Shown here: piece after piece, positions 47,093 to 58,769 of the stretch
Layout: each line of letters begins with the position of its first letter
Position numbering within the stretch: position 1 is the stretch's first letter
Origin: Erythrobacter sp.
Lineage (GTDB): Bacteria > Pseudomonadota > Alphaproteobacteria > Sphingomonadales > Sphingomonadaceae
NCBI GenBank assembly: GCA_024642565.1
Contig: JAHEAV010000012.1
Span: 16,401 to 80,400, forward strand
Length of the DNA stretch: 64,000 bases
Direction of reading: 5' to 3'
Notes under the pieces: generated by a model
What the model was told of the DNA's origin: nothing
Databases searched by the model: none
The model's input: the letters and a program-made list of their open reading frames with translations, nothing else
Translations under genes and position numbers: made by a program

Positions 47093-48505
47093 TTACATAT
47101 GGATTGGTTTGCCCTGGACCGCCATCGCCGCTTCCTTGACCGCTTCGGAATGGGTCGGATGGGCATGGCACGTGTAGGCAATATCCTCTGACGTTGCGCC
47201 GAATTCCATGGCCTGCGTGGCCTGGGCAATCATGGTTCCGGCCAGACTGGCAACAATATGTACGCCCAGCACACGGTCGCTGTCCGCATCGGCAATGATT
47301 TTCACAAAGCCGTCAGTGTCACGATTTGTCTTGGCGCGGCTGTTGGCCATCATCGGGAATTTGCCAACCTTGATTGTGTGGCCTTCGGCTTTCGCCTCTT
47401 CCTCGGTCAGGCCGACACTGGCGAATTCGGGCATGGTGTAGACCACGCCGGGGATCAGCGCATGGTTCACAATGCCGGTTTGACCCGCAATGTTTTCGGC
47501 AACGGCAATGCCTTCATCTTCCGCCTTATGGGCCAGCATGGGGCCGGGGATCACATCGCCAATGGCCCACACGCCGGGAATAGCCGTGCGGAAATCATGG
47601 TCCGTTTCGATCTGGCCGCGCTTGTTCAGCGCAAGCCCGATGGTATCCAGGCCAAGGCCGTCTGTGTTGGGGCGGCGGCCGATTGACACCAGCACGTGGC
47701 TGGCCTTGATCGTTTCGGCATCTCCGCCGGCTGCGGGTTCTACCGTCAGCGTCACGGTCTTGCCGCTGACCTTCGCGGCGGTGACCTTGGTCGACAGCTT
47801 CAGTTCCATGCCCTGCTTCTTGAACAGGCGCGCCGCTTCCTTGCGCAGATCGCCATCCATGCCCGGAAGTAAGGCGTCGAGGAATTCCACCACGGTGACT
47901 TTCGCCCCCAAACGCCGCCAAACAGAACCGAGTTCCAAGCCGATCACGCCGCCGCCGATCACCACCAGATGTTCCGGCACTTCGCCCAATTTGAGTGCGC
48001 CGGTGGAATCGACAATGCGCAATTTGTCATTATCGACATCGACACCGGGCAAGGGTGTGACACTGGAACCTGTTGCGATCACGATGTTTTTGGCGGTGTG
48101 CGCGGTGCCGCCGACATCCACCGTATGCGCATCCTTGAACGCAGCGTGGCCTTTCAGCCAGGTGACCTTGTTCTTCTTGAACAGGAATTCGATCCCGCCC
48201 GTGAGGTCTTTTACGGCGGAGGATTTTTCATCCATCATTTTCGCCAGATCGAGCGTCACCTTGTCAAATTTGACTCCGAATTTCTCCAGATGGCCGCCCG
48301 CCTGCGCTTCTTCGAACAATTCGCTGCCATGCAGCAGCGCCTTGGAAGGAATGCAGCCGACATTGAGGCAGGTCCCGCCCAGCGTTTCGCGGCTCTCGAC
48401 ACAGGCGGTCTTCAGGCCCAATTGTGCTGCGCGGATCGCCGCGACATAGCCCCCCGGGCCAGCGCCGATGATGAGGACGTCGTAATCGTAGGTTTGGTCA
48501 GCCAT
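47093..48505 (-). CDS. lpdA: Dihydrolipoyl dehydrogenase (E3)
   Basis: A 470-residue flavoprotein that reoxidises dihydrolipoamide for 2-oxoglutarate and possibly pyruvate dehydrogenase. Seen: FAD motif [21 protein letters not shown], redox pair Cys46 and Cys51 in [16 protein letters not shown] motif [19 protein letters not shown], and catalytic His449 in CHAHPTHSE. It follows sucB by 10 bases, so it is probably co-transcribed with the E1 and E2 genes of the same complex. Confidence 0.96.
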   Translation of the reverse strand: MADQTYDYDVLIIGAGPGGYVAAIRAAQLGLKTACVESRETLGGTCLNVGCIPSKALLHGSELFEEAQAGGHLEKFGVKFDKVTLDLAKMMDEKSSAVKDLTGGIEFLFKKNKVTWLKGHAAFKDAHTVDVGGTAHTAKNIVIATGSSVTPLPGVDVDNDKLRIVDSTGALKLGEVPEHLVVIGGGVIGLELGSVWRRLGAKVTVVEFLDALLPGMDGDLRKEAARLFKKQGMELKLSTKVTAAKVSGKTVTLTVEPAAGGDAETIKASHVLVSIGRRPNTDGLGLDTIGLALNKRGQIETDHDFRTAIPGVWAIGDVIPGPMLAHKAEDEGIAVAENIAGQTGIVNHALIPGVVYTMPEFASVGLTEEEAKAEGHTIKVGKFPMMANSRAKTNRDTDGFVKIIADADSDRVLGVHIVASLAGTMIAQATQAMEFGATSEDIAYTCHAHPTHSEAVKEAAMAVQGKPIHM

Positions 48506-48515
48506 TATCTATTCC

Positions 48516-49742
48516 TCAAAGGTCAATCAGCATCCGTGTCGGATCCTCGATCGCATCCTTGATAATCTTGAGTGCAGTTACCGCTTCGCGCCCATCGATC
48601 AGGCGGTGGTCGTAACTCAATGCGATGTACATCATCGGGCGGATCACCATTTCACCGTTCACCACCACCACGCGGTCTTCAATCCGGTGCAGGCCAAGAA
48701 CGGCGCTTTGCGGCGGGTTGATGATCGGCGTGGACATCAGGCTGCCGAACACACCACCATTGGAAATGGTGAAGGTGCCGCCGGTCATGTCGGCCATGGT
48801 CAAGGTGCCGTCTCTTGCCCGCTTGCCGAAATCCGCGATGTCTTTTTCAATCTGGGCAAAGCCCTTCTTGTCGACATCGCGCACAACCGGAACCACCAGC
48901 CCGTTGGGTGCACTGACCGCTACGGAAATATCGACATAGTCGTGATAGACGATTTCATCGCCGTCGATCTGTGCGTTTACGCTCGGCACGTCCTTTAGCG
49001 CCAGATGCGCCGCCTTGGCGAAGAAGCCCATGAAGCCCAGCTTTATGTCATGCTTCTTGGCGAACAGATCCTTGTACTTTTCCCTGGCCTCGATCACCGC
49101 GCTCATGTCGACATCGTTGAAGGTGGTCAGCAGCGCGGCGTTTTCCTGTGCGCTTTTGAGCCGTTTGGCGATGGTCTGGCGCAGGCGGGTCATCTTGACG
49201 CGCTCGGTCTTGCGGCTGCCGGATTGCGCCGATTTCAGCACTTCGGTGGCAGGGACTTCGGCCTGCGCCGGAACAGCATCCTCGATTGTGTCGCCCTTGG
49301 CCTTGGCGGCGGCGATGACATCTTCCTTGGTCAGGCGGCCGTCCTTGCCGGTGCCCTTGACCGTGGCAGGATCGATGCCGTGTTCCAGAACCGCGCGGCG
49401 GACTGCAGGAGACAAGGTCTGTGAGGCGTCGGCGGCCAGATTTTCGGCTGGCGCAGAGGTTGGGGCGGTGGCGGGTGCGGCTTCAGCCGGTTTCGCCGCT
49501 GCGCCGCCTTCTTCGACGGTGGCGATTACCGCGCCAACTTCAACCGTGTCACCCACCGCAGCGCGCAATTCACCGATTACACCGGCAACGGGGGAGGGGA
49601 CTTCAATCGCAACCTTATCGGTTTCGAGGCTGGCGATGGGTTCGTCCACCTCAACCCGGTCGCCTGGCTGCTTCAGCCATTCACCAATCGTGCCTTCGGT
49701 AACCGATTCGCCCAGTGCCGGGACTTTGATTTCGCTTGCCAT
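48516..49742 (-). CDS. sucB: 2-oxoglutarate dehydrogenase E2 (dihydrolipoyl succinyltransferase)
   Basis: A 408-residue E2. The N-terminal lipoyl domain has Lys43 in [10 protein letters not shown], followed by an Ala/Pro linker, a peripheral subunit-binding domain ([33 protein letters not shown]), and the catalytic domain ending in [12 protein letters not shown] with His379 and Asp383. One lipoyl domain and the catalytic motif fit SucB rather than the pyruvate E2. It lies 21 bases after sucA and 10 before lpd. Confidence 0.96.
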   Translation of the reverse strand: MASEIKVPALGESVTEGTIGEWLKQPGDRVEVDEPIASLETDKVAIEVPSPVAGVIGELRAAVGDTVEVGAVIATVEEGGAAAKPAEAAPATAPTSAPAENLAADASQTLSPAVRRAVLEHGIDPATVKGTGKDGRLTKEDVIAAAKAKGDTIEDAVPAQAEVPATEVLKSAQSGSRKTERVKMTRLRQTIAKRLKSAQENAALLTTFNDVDMSAVIEAREKYKDLFAKKHDIKLGFMGFFAKAAHLALKDVPSVNAQIDGDEIVYHDYVDISVAVSAPNGLVVPVVRDVDKKGFAQIEKDIADFGKRARDGTLTMADMTGGTFTISNGGVFGSLMSTPIINPPQSAVLGLHRIEDRVVVVNGEMVIRPMMYIALSYDHRLIDGREAVTALKIIKDAIEDPTRMLIDL

Positions 49743-49763
49743 GATACCTGCTTCCTGGGGAAA

Positions 49764-52559
49764 TTAGTCTGTAATGCCGAGCGCGGCTGCAACCAGGGCC
49801 GCCTGCTGCTGTTCGTGTTTCTTTGCAAATCCGGTGGCGGGCGATGCCGAAGCGTCCCGGCCCGCGTAAGTCGGTCGCAGCGGCTTGCCCGCCGCATTGG
49901 CCGCATCTTCAATCAACCGGTCGACGAAGAACCATGCACCGTTGTTGCGGGGTTCTTCCTGACACCAGACGATCTCTTCGAGGTTGCTCATGCGTTTGAG
50001 ACGGATGCTGAGCGGTTCGGCGGGGAAGGGGTATATCTGCTCGATCCGGACGATGGAAACATCATCCAGCCCTTCCTCGTCACGCTTCTGGATCAGGTCG
50101 TAGGCGACTTTGCCCGAACACAGGACCAGGCGGCGAACTTTCTTGTCGGCGATTTCCTTTGTGTCGCTCACGATCCGGCGGAAGTGACTTTCACCGATAA
50201 ATTCATCCGCTGAACTCTTTGCCAGCGGGTGACGCAAGAGCGATTTCGGGGCCATGATGATCAGCGGCTTGCGGAAGGAACGCATCATCTGGCGGCGCAA
50301 TACGTGGAAGTAATTGGCCGGGACAGTGATGTTGCAAACCTGGATATTATCGTTGGCGCACAATTGCAGGAAACGTTCCAGACGCGCGGAAGAATGTTCC
50401 GGGCCCTGGCCTTCGTATCCATGCGGTAACAGCATCACCATGCCATTGGCGCGCAGCCATTTGGCTTCACCCGCAGCAATGAACTGGTCGATAATGATCT
50501 GCGCGCCATTGGCGAAATCACCAAATTGTGCTTCCCACAGGACCAGCGTTTTCGGATCGGCCAGAGCGAATCCATATTCAAAGCCCAGCACACCATATTC
50601 GGACAATGTGCTGTCATAGACTTCGAATTTGCCGTGGGGCAGCGTGGTCAGCGGGATGTATTTGTGTTCGTCCGTCTGGTCGACCCAGACCGCGTGACGC
50701 TGGCTGAAGGTGCCGCGCCCCGAATCCTGGCCGGACAGGCGCACGCCGTAACCTTCGCTCACCAGGCTGCCGAAGGCGAGTGCCTCTGCGGTTGCCCAGT
50801 CAAAACCGTCGTTGCTGTCGAACATGCCCCGCTTGGCGTCGAGCACGCGGCCAAGGGTCTTGTGGATCGCCAGATTGTCCGGAACCGTTGTCAGCGTTCT
50901 GCCAAGGCTGTCGAACAATTTGCGCGAGATCGCCGTTTCGATATTGCGGCGTGCGCCCTCCGGATCGGCAGGCTTGTGCAGCCCGCTCCAGCGGCCGGTA
51001 AACCAGTCTGCTGTGTCGGGTTCCCACGTCTTGGCCGCTTCGAAATCCTCTTCCAGCCGGTCGGTGAATTCCTTCACCAGCTCGTCTGCGAAGCCTTCCA
51101 CCACTTCGCCTTCGGCGATCAGGCGGGCTTCGTAGATTTCGCTGACTTTCGGGTGGGCACGGATGCGGTCATACATCAGCGGCTGGGTGAAGCTGGGTTC
51201 GTCGCCTTCATTGTGGCCAAAGCGGCGATAACACCACATGTCGATCACGATATCGCGGCCGAACTTCTGGCGGTATTCGATGGCCAGCTTGCAGGCGAAA
51301 GTTACCGCTTCGGGATTGTCGCCGTTCACATGCAGGATCGGGGCCTGCACACCCTTCGCCACATCCGACGGATAGGGGGACGATCTGGCGAATTGCGGAC
51401 TGGTTGTGAAACCGATCTGATTGTTTATGACGAAATGCAGGCAGCCCCCGGTGTTGTAACCGCGCACACCGGACAGGCCGAAGCATTCCCACACCACGCC
51501 TTGCCCGGCAAAGGCTGCGTCGCCGTGGATCAGCACCGGCAGCACCTGCTGGTGCCGGCTGAGATCATCGCGGATTGCCTGTTGCGCCCGGGCCTTGCCC
51601 AGCACGACCGGATCAACCGCCTCGAGATGCGACGGGTTGGGAACCAGGCTCATATGCACCGAAATGCCATCAAAATCGCGGTTGGTGCTGGTGCCGAGGT
51701 GGTATTTCACATCGCCCGATCCGCCAACATCATCGGGATTGGAACTGCCGCCCGAAAATTCGTGGAAGATCACTTTATACGGCTTGGCCATCACATTCGC
51801 GAGCACGTTGAGGCGCCCGCGATGCGCCATGCCGTAGATGATTTCCCGCACGCCAAGCTGGCTGCCGTATTTGATCACCCCTTCGAGAGCGGGAATCATC
51901 GATTCCCCGCCGTCGAGGCCGAAGCGTTTGGTTCCGACATATTTCTTGCCGAGGAACTTCTCATATTGCTCGCCCCGGATCACCGCCGCGAGAATGGCCC
52001 GCTTCCCTTCGGGGGTGAACTGGATGACTTTATCGGGCCCTTCGATCCGTTCCTGGATGAACCGGCGTTCCTCGACATCGGCAATATGCATGTAGTCGAA
52101 GCCGACCTGGCCGCAGTAATTGGTCCGCAGCACTTCCACCAGTTCACGCGGAGTTGCCCAATCAAGGCCCAATGTGCCGCCGAGATAAACCTTTTCATCC
52201 AAGGCCTTGCCGGTAAAGCCATGCCATTCCAGCTTCATGTCGTCGGGCAGATCGCGCTGGCTCAGGCCGAGCGGGTCGAGATCCGCCGCCAGATGGCCCC
52301 GAACCCGGTAAGTGCGGATCAGCAGCATGGCCCGGATCGAATCCCCGGCCGCCTTTTCGATCGCCGCTTCGTCCAGGACCTTGCCCGATTTGACCGCCGC
52401 TTCCTTGACCGCCAGCTTCATTGCGGTGGGATCGAGCGCCTGCGTCAGATCGTCTTCACTCTCCCCACCGACCAGCGGCCAATGCGGGTTCGCCCACGAA
52501 GGTCCGGCTTGCGGACCCTCGCTGGCGGTGATGTCAAAATCGTGGCTTTCGTTACCCAT
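49764..52559 (-). CDS. sucA: 2-oxoglutarate dehydrogenase E1
   Basis: A 931-residue thiamine-diphosphate enzyme that decarboxylates 2-oxoglutarate and passes succinyl to SucB. Seen: MAHRGRLNVLANVMAKP, the GDAAFAGQGVVWECFGLSG cofactor motif, MWCYRRFGHNEGDEPSFTQP, LLPHGYEGQGPEHSSARLERFLQLCANDN and the C-terminal EPRNNGAWFFVDRLIEDAA. The N-terminal WANPHWPLVGG fits the E2-binding extension. The ATG at 52559 (complement) has GGA five to eight bases upstream; an ATG four codons earlier (52571) is the alternative. sucB follows after 21 bases. Confidence 0.96.
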   Translation of the reverse strand: MGNESHDFDITASEGPQAGPSWANPHWPLVGGESEDDLTQALDPTAMKLAVKEAAVKSGKVLDEAAIEKAAGDSIRAMLLIRTYRVRGHLAADLDPLGLSQRDLPDDMKLEWHGFTGKALDEKVYLGGTLGLDWATPRELVEVLRTNYCGQVGFDYMHIADVEERRFIQERIEGPDKVIQFTPEGKRAILAAVIRGEQYEKFLGKKYVGTKRFGLDGGESMIPALEGVIKYGSQLGVREIIYGMAHRGRLNVLANVMAKPYKVIFHEFSGGSSNPDDVGGSGDVKYHLGTSTNRDFDGISVHMSLVPNPSHLEAVDPVVLGKARAQQAIRDDLSRHQQVLPVLIHGDAAFAGQGVVWECFGLSGVRGYNTGGCLHFVINNQIGFTTSPQFARSSPYPSDVAKGVQAPILHVNGDNPEAVTFACKLAIEYRQKFGRDIVIDMWCYRRFGHNEGDEPSFTQPLMYDRIRAHPKVSEIYEARLIAEGEVVEGFADELVKEFTDRLEEDFEAAKTWEPDTADWFTGRWSGLHKPADPEGARRNIETAISRKLFDSLGRTLTTVPDNLAIHKTLGRVLDAKRGMFDSNDGFDWATAEALAFGSLVSEGYGVRLSGQDSGRGTFSQRHAVWVDQTDEHKYIPLTTLPHGKFEVYDSTLSEYGVLGFEYGFALADPKTLVLWEAQFGDFANGAQIIIDQFIAAGEAKWLRANGMVMLLPHGYEGQGPEHSSARLERFLQLCANDNIQVCNITVPANYFHVLRRQMMRSFRKPLIIMAPKSLLRHPLAKSSADEFIGESHFRRIVSDTKEIADKKVRRLVLCSGKVAYDLIQKRDEEGLDDVSIVRIEQIYPFPAEPLSIRLKRMSNLEEIVWCQEEPRNNGAWFFVDRLIEDAANAAGKPLRPTYAGRDASASPATGFAKKHEQQQAALVAAALGITD

Positions 52560-52580
52560 CGGGGCTTCCATCCAATCTTT

Positions 52581-52599
52581 GCCTCGAAAAATTCGAGGC
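52581..52599 (-). other. Hairpin in the sucD-sucA gap
   Basis: GCCTCGAA (52581-52588), loop AAA, then TTCGAGGC (52592-52599) form a perfect eight-pair stem between sucD and sucA. On the transcript it is followed by AAAGATTGG rather than a T-run, so mRNA stability or processing fits better than termination. Confidence 0.45.
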
Positions 52600-52607
52600 T
52601 GCGCGGT

Positions 52608-53498
52608 TCAGGCGAGTTCTTTCAGCATTGCGTCGAGCGTGATGCCGAGTTCAGATGGCGAAGGCGAAACACGGATGCCCGCAGCTTCCATCGCCGCAAT
52701 CTTGCTTTCGGCATCGCCTTTCCCGCCGGAAACGATGGCACCGGCATGGCCCATGCGGCGGCCCGGAGGCGCCGTGCGGCCCGCGATGAAACCGACCATT
52801 GGTTTCTTCCGGCCCATGGCTGCCTGTTCCTTGATGAAGGCGGCGGCCTGTTCTTCCGCATCACCGCCGATTTCACCGATCATGATGATCGACTTGGTTT
52901 CATCGTCGGACAGGAACAGGTCGAGCACGTCGATGAAGTTGGTCCCGTTGACCGGATCGCCGCCGATGCCGACTGCGGTGGTCTGGCCCAGGCCAACCAT
53001 CGTGGTCTGGTGGACCGCTTCATAAGTCAGCGTGCCGGAGCGTGAAACCACGCCGACCGAACCCTTTTTGAAGATGGAGCCGGGCATGATCCCGATTTTG
53101 CATTCGCCGGGGGTCAACACACCGGGGCAGTTCGGCCCGATCAGGCGCGATTTGCTGCCTTCGAGCGCGCGCTTCACCCGAACCATGTCGAGCACCGGAA
53201 TGCCTTCCGTAATGGTGATGATCAGTTCCATTTCCGCATCGATGGCTTCGCAAATTGCGTCCGCGGCGAATGGCGGCGGGACATAGATGCAGGTTGCGGT
53301 CGCGCCGGTTTCGGCTCTGGCTTCACGCACAGTGTTGAAATTGGGCAGGCCGATATGCGTCGTGCCGCCTTTGCCGGGCGTCACGCCTGCAACCATCTGC
53401 GTCCCGTAGTCGAGCGCCTGCTGCGTGTGGAAAGTGCCGGTTTCGCCGGTCATGCCTTGCGTGATGACCTTGGTGTCTTTGTTTACGAGGATGCTCAT
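52608..53498 (-). CDS. sucD: Succinyl-CoA synthetase alpha subunit
   Basis: A 296-residue alpha subunit that carries the phosphohistidine. [52 protein letters not shown] and phosphorylated His251 in [13 protein letters not shown] are present; the CoA-binding N-terminal domain is complete. It needs SucC, but no sucC lies next to it: mdh is upstream and sucA downstream. In many Sphingomonadales the beta subunit may be elsewhere; not shown here. It follows mdh by 80 bases. Confidence 0.96.
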   Translation of the reverse strand: MSILVNKDTKVITQGMTGETGTFHTQQALDYGTQMVAGVTPGKGGTTHIGLPNFNTVREARAETGATATCIYVPPPFAADAICEAIDAEMELIITITEGIPVLDMVRVKRALEGSKSRLIGPNCPGVLTPGECKIGIMPGSIFKKGSVGVVSRSGTLTYEAVHQTTMVGLGQTTAVGIGGDPVNGTNFIDVLDLFLSDDETKSIIMIGEIGGDAEEQAAAFIKEQAAMGRKKPMVGFIAGRTAPPGRRMGHAGAIVSGGKGDAESKIAAMEAAGIRVSPSPSELGITLDAMLKELA

Positions 53499-53578
53499 TG
53501 CTGCTCCAGTTCTTTAAATTCGCAGGAAATCGTGCGCTCCGCGCTTCGAAATCCCGGTTTTGGCTTTCGGTTCGCTTA

Positions 53579-54622
<1,044 letters not shown>

Positions 54623-54781
54623 TCAAACAGGATTCTGACCTAGGACGGTGACATGGCGATTGCAACAAACAAAGCCCTCTTGAGCTCCACTATCTTTGCA
54701 AATAGTTCGCAATAGCATTTAGAGATTTGGATTGAGACTGGCGCGCATCGAAATGCTGACTTACGTAGCGGAAATTTGGGA

Positions 54782-54800
54782 CGGCAAGTCTGACTTGCCG
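54782..54800 (-). terminator. Possible terminator of the GGDEF-EAL gene
   Basis: CGGCAAGT (54782-54789) and ACTTGCCG (54793-54800) form a perfect eight-pair stem with a CTG loop, 29 bases past the GGDEF-EAL stop. The tail on that strand (TCCCAAATTTCC) is not a clean T-run. The rest of the 287-base gap to mdh is AT-richer and probably holds the mdh promoter, not located. Confidence 0.4.
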
Positions 54801-54828
54801 CGTGCGCCAGCAGCGGCTCTGAACCCGC

Positions 54829-56793
54829 CTAGCCGGCCAGCTTGCGGCCGTCATCCGTGACACGTTCCTTGGTCAGCAGCATGGCGGCCAGATAATCGGG
54901 TACGGCGCGGCTGAAGTAATAGCCCTGGCCCAGGGTACAGCCCGCATCGCGTACCGCTTGCACCTGTTCGATGGTTTCCAGCCCTTCGGCAACGATTTCC
55001 ATCTCCAGCGTGGCACCCAGTTCGGCCACGGCGCGAATGATTGCGTCGCTCTTGCGGTCGACGTTCGGGCCGGACACGAAGCTGCGATCCACCTTGATTT
55101 TCGAGAAGGGGTATTTGTGGATATAACCCAGTGACGAATATCCGGTGCCAAAATCATCAAGCGCAAAGCGGACGCCTGCCTGTGACAGAACTTCGATGAA
55201 ATGGCTGGTCGATTGGCTGTCTTCCAGAAACACGCTTTCGGTTACTTCCAGTTCGAGCCGGCACGGATCGAGGCCGGCATCGCGCAGCGCGGCCAGAACA
55301 CCCAGCGCCGCACCCGGTGCCTTGATCTGCAGCGGCGAAAGGTTGACGGCAATGGTCACATCATCAGGCCACTGTGCCGCAGCCTTCGCTGCCTGCGCCG
55401 TGATCCAGTTGCCCAGCGTAACAATCACGCCGGTTTCTTCGGCCACCGGAATAAATTCGTCCGGCTTCAATTCGCCTTTTTGCGGGTGGAACCAGCGCAC
55501 CAACGCTTCGAAGGCGCGGATCTTCCCGCTCTCCAGATCGACAATCGGCTGGAAGAAGATGGATAGTTCGTTGTTGACGATGGCGGATCGCAATTCCGCT
55601 TCGATCTCGCGGCGGCGCACCAGATCCCGGCTCATCGACTGATCGTAGAAACAGATCTGGTTCCGGCCGTTCACCTTGGCATGATAGAGCGCGAGATCGG
55701 CGCGCTGCATCAGCGCATCGGAATCGTTGCCGTCTTCTGGCAGGATGGAAATGCCCATCGACGCCTGAACTTCCAGTCGGTCACCGTCGATCCGCACAGG
55801 GCGGACGATTTCATCGAGCAGCCGGGCGGCCAATTGTTCGCATTCCTTGCGGCTGGATATTTCGCAGAAGATGATGAACTCATCCCCGCCAAAGCGCGAA
55901 ACGGTGGCGTCAACCGGGGCCGCCGCGCGCAGGCGGCGAGCAATTTCGGACAGGACCCGGTCCCCGACCGGATGGCCGAGAAGGTCGTTGACTTCCTTGA
56001 ACCGGTCAAGGTCGAGCCAGTAAAGCGCCAGCATCTGCCCGTCCGGCAAATCCATCAGCGTTTCCACCATGGCGTGATTGAGACCAGCACGATTGGCGAG
56101 GCCGGTGACCACGTCCGTCCGTGCCAGAACCTGCATCCGGTCAGCCAGAAGCGCGCTGGTTTCGGCCGCTGAAATGGATTCGCGTAGCACCTTGAAAACA
56201 TTCATGGTGATCGATGCCATTGCTGGCAGGAGAAGCGTGATGGTAATTGCCAGCGTGACGAAGGGTAAGGTGCCGATGATCAGGCAAGCAATCATGACCG
56301 GGCATACGGCGAGCGCCAATTGCCCCAAGGCGATTGCCGGACGTCCCGCATTACGCGCACAGATGCCAACTCCGTAGCACAAGGAGTTGGCGATCATCAG
56401 CACTTCGAGCTGCGGACCGACACGCAGCAGCAGCGACAGCCCAGCTATCAGGCCGAGTACAAGAGCGTAACTGAACGCGCCCAATTCATAGAAGATTTCC
56501 AGCTTGCGGGTGCTGGTGCCATCATCGTCCGGCGACAGGCCGAACGCGGCGATGATTCGGGTGATGGCGATGATGCTGAGCAGCACCGAAAGCAGCACCA
56601 AAGACCGATTGTCGCTGGAAAGCGCAACCACCGAAGTAGCGCACAATCCCGCCAGCGCACCGATGGCGAGGCTGGTTGGCTGGGTGTAGAGTGATCGGAC
56701 AAGCGTGCGACGGACACGTTCGGAGAGAGCATCTCCGCGTCCAAAATGCGCGAGAATCCTCTTAATCTTCGCGGTCGGGTGGCGCTTTACCAT
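54829..56793 (-). CDS. Membrane GGDEF-EAL cyclic di-GMP protein
   Basis: A 654-residue protein with five to six membrane spans (about residues 40-205), a GGDEF domain (about 215-385) and an EAL domain (about 400-645). RFGGDEFIIF is an intact cyclase motif, but the RxxD inhibitory site just before it is not seen. FEALVRW, ELEVTESVF, DDFGTGYSSL and KVDRSF are intact phosphodiesterase motifs. It may make and break c-di-GMP; which activity wins is unknown. The membrane part has no recognised sensor domain. Confidence 0.92.
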   Translation of the reverse strand: MVKRHPTAKIKRILAHFGRGDALSERVRRTLVRSLYTQPTSLAIGALAGLCATSVVALSSDNRSLVLLSVLLSIIAITRIIAAFGLSPDDDGTSTRKLEIFYELGAFSYALVLGLIAGLSLLLRVGPQLEVLMIANSLCYGVGICARNAGRPAIALGQLALAVCPVMIACLIIGTLPFVTLAITITLLLPAMASITMNVFKVLRESISAAETSALLADRMQVLARTDVVTGLANRAGLNHAMVETLMDLPDGQMLALYWLDLDRFKEVNDLLGHPVGDRVLSEIARRLRAAAPVDATVSRFGGDEFIIFCEISSRKECEQLAARLLDEIVRPVRIDGDRLEVQASMGISILPEDGNDSDALMQRADLALYHAKVNGRNQICFYDQSMSRDLVRRREIEAELRSAIVNNELSIFFQPIVDLESGKIRAFEALVRWFHPQKGELKPDEFIPVAEETGVIVTLGNWITAQAAKAAAQWPDDVTIAVNLSPLQIKAPGAALGVLAALRDAGLDPCRLELEVTESVFLEDSQSTSHFIEVLSQAGVRFALDDFGTGYSSLGYIHKYPFSKIKVDRSFVSGPNVDRKSDAIIRAVAELGATLEMEIVAEGLETIEQVQAVRDAGCTLGQGYYFSRAVPDYLAAMLLTKERVTDDGRKLAG

Positions 56794-56907
56794 AGTAACA
56801 GCCTTAGGGAAGACTGGTCACTGATTGGTTAATTTGGGATTGCCCCACCTAGGTATTGCGACGGGTTTTTCAGGCGGTTCGGGGCTTTTTGCGATTAATA
56901 ATCGGAA

Positions 56908-57255
56908 TCAGGCGATTTCGCTGTTATTTTCCAGTGCGTTCGTTGCGCGATCGAGCTGGCCGGCGATGCGTTTGTCCAGGGTCCGGCAAACGGCAAGCCA
57001 CCAGTCATAACCCTGCCGATCGCCCTTGAAGAATGCGATTTCGGCCTCTTTGCGGGCTTCGCGGGCAGCGCCAAGGCCGTGATTGGCAAAATGACGCAAT
57101 GCTGCGTTGATCAAATGGTCGCTGGCAGCTGTTTCGTCAGCACGCGCGCCGCTGCTGGCATTGTCGTTCGCGGCACGGCCAAGGGCTGGGCGAGTCAAGG
57201 CGCGGGCAATCGGGGAGAAAGCAGCGTTGCGCGCAGCAGCGAAATGGACGGTCAT
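56908..57255 (-). CDS. Small conserved protein of unknown function
   Basis: A 115-residue protein, no signal or membrane segment. The N-terminus is basic and Ala-rich (MTVHFAAARNAAFSPIARAL), and the second half (HLINAALRHFANHGLGAAREARKEAEIAFFKGDRQGYDWWLAVCRTLDKRIAGQLDR) looks like a compact helical domain. I do not recognise a named family; similar short proteins may be common in Sphingomonadales. It stands alone between the GGDEF-EAL gene and the hydrolase gene, both on the same strand. Confidence 0.65.
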   Translation of the reverse strand: MTVHFAAARNAAFSPIARALTRPALGRAANDNASSGARADETAASDHLINAALRHFANHGLGAAREARKEAEIAFFKGDRQGYDWWLAVCRTLDKRIAGQLDRATNALENNSEIA

Positions 57256-57374
57256 GCCGTGAAGTCCTTAGACAGTTTGAAGGCGGAAAACGGCTTTAGC
57301 GGCAGGTCAGCTAAGACCCTGTTTCAATTCACGGTTGAGAAGCGGTTAACTTTTCAATGGATCGTTCTGGCCGC

Positions 57375-58463
57375 CTATTTGGGCTGGGCAATCCAACGGC
57401 CGCTATTCGCATATTCAGGCCGGATTCCGCCGGCTTCGGGCAAATTCCCGGCCTTGAATATCTGGTCGCCGCCCCGGCTTGTCACCGCGGGGACGTAGTT
57501 GGGCGGCGGTGCATTGGTTTCGGCCTTGCGAACCGGCCCGGCGGCAGAATTCGGCGCAGAATTCGCGCTGGAGATGAGCGCTTTTTTCGGCAGTTCCTCG
57601 AAAGCGCGGGCAAGAGCGACCGGATCGGCTGCGTCGCGTGCCAGTTGCGATGCCTTTCGGACAGACGGCGCAGCAAATGGTTCGCTGCCGGCATAGGCTT
57701 CGCGGAAGGCAGCAGGCTGCCCGGCCAGACCGCGCCAACGATAGAAGCGGTGTGCACCAATTGTGCCGACCGGGTTCAGGCTGGAGGACCAATAGGGATT
57801 GATCCAGATCGTGTGATAATGCGTGGCCAGGCCAACCGGTGCGTATGTTTCACCCGACAAGGCCTGCTGCGCCACCATTCGCGCGCGGTCCCACGCAGCG
57901 GTTGATGGCTTGCGGTCCAGCGATCCGTCGCAGGTGAAGCTGAACTGGCAACCGGTGCGCCGTTCCGAACCCTGATAGACAACGCCGCAAACGCTGTTCG
58001 GATAGCTGGGATGCGCAACCCGGTTCAGCACAACCTGCGCAACAGCGCGCTGGCCGCCGACAGTTTCGCTCGCCGCTTCGTAATAGACCGCGGCGGTCAG
58101 GCATTGCAGGGCACGGGATTTGTCGATCCCGCTGCCTGCCGAGAAAAAGGCCCGGGCAGCAGGCCCGGCGTTGTGGGTTTCAACCAGTTGGGACGCGTCC
58201 CGGTTACCCGTGCCCGAGATATCGAACAGAGGTGACGGCGCCGCGCCGGTAGTCAGAGCCATCCGCGGGGCATCGGCCAGATAATAAAAGGCGGAACCGG
58301 GAAAGCTTTGTCCGGGCTGCTCGAAAGGCATGGCGTTCACCGCTGCCACGTGCGGGGGTTCGCCCGACATCCGTTCGAGTGCCTGCCAGTCGCCGGGTGC
58401 GGCCATGGCCGGTACCGCGATCGCGGCCGCCAGCGCGGCCAGCCGCCGCCCGCGATGCTTCAT
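57375..58463 (-). CDS. SleB-family cell wall hydrolase
   Basis: A 362-residue exported protein with a signal peptide (RRLAALAAAIAVPAMAA) and a Hydrolase_2/SleB domain around residues 130-250: ALQCLTAAVYYEAASETVGGQRAVAQVVLNRVAHPSYPNSVCGVVYQGSERRTGCQFSFTCDG, with the conserved YYEAASE acid. Members cut peptidoglycan, in spores or in vegetative remodelling. The remaining C-terminus is Ala/Pro-rich and probably disordered. The ATG at 58463 (complement) starts the signal peptide; an in-frame ATG 59 codons upstream is less likely. Confidence 0.85.
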   Translation of the reverse strand: MKHRGRRLAALAAAIAVPAMAAPGDWQALERMSGEPPHVAAVNAMPFEQPGQSFPGSAFYYLADAPRMALTTGAAPSPLFDISGTGNRDASQLVETHNAGPAARAFFSAGSGIDKSRALQCLTAAVYYEAASETVGGQRAVAQVVLNRVAHPSYPNSVCGVVYQGSERRTGCQFSFTCDGSLDRKPSTAAWDRARMVAQQALSGETYAPVGLATHYHTIWINPYWSSSLNPVGTIGAHRFYRWRGLAGQPAAFREAYAGSEPFAAPSVRKASQLARDAADPVALARAFEELPKKALISSANSAPNSAAGPVRKAETNAPPPNYVPAVTSRGGDQIFKAGNLPEAGGIRPEYANSGRWIAQPK

Positions 58464-58769
58464 GGTCCGCCTGCCGCCGATCGGTCGCGCGCTGCGGCCA
58501 ACCCGGATGCGGAAGTCCGCCGGGGTAGGCTCGTCATAGAAGGGCGGCAGGTGGTTCAAATATCTCTCGTGTTGCAAGTGGCCGAAGCGCGCTGTGGCGC
58601 GTATCAGGTGCAGAGCTGCCGAGCGACGGGTCAGTTGCACACGTCCCTATGCGGCACAGACTGCAAGGTGCAGTTAACGCGAATGGTGAATTTCTACCTA
58701 CCTCTGCACGGTACAGCTCTTAACCGGCTTGCGGCAGCTGGCGCATGGTCCTATCGGACATCCCACGTC
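58464..58769. other. Intergenic stretch between the hydrolase and the riboswitch
   Basis: About 300 bases without a convincing gene. It should hold the divergent promoters of the hydrolase gene and of the B12 uptake operon; no -35/-10 pair stands out. A stretch around 58679-58700 (ATGGTGAATTTC and following) is AT-richer and is the most likely promoter area. Confidence 0.4.

Noticed and set aside
50526..53045. Long open frame on the plus strand opposite sucA and sucD (over 800 codons)
   Set aside because: It mirrors the coding strand of strong sucA/sucD genes and shows no family motif; a GC-rich antisense shadow.
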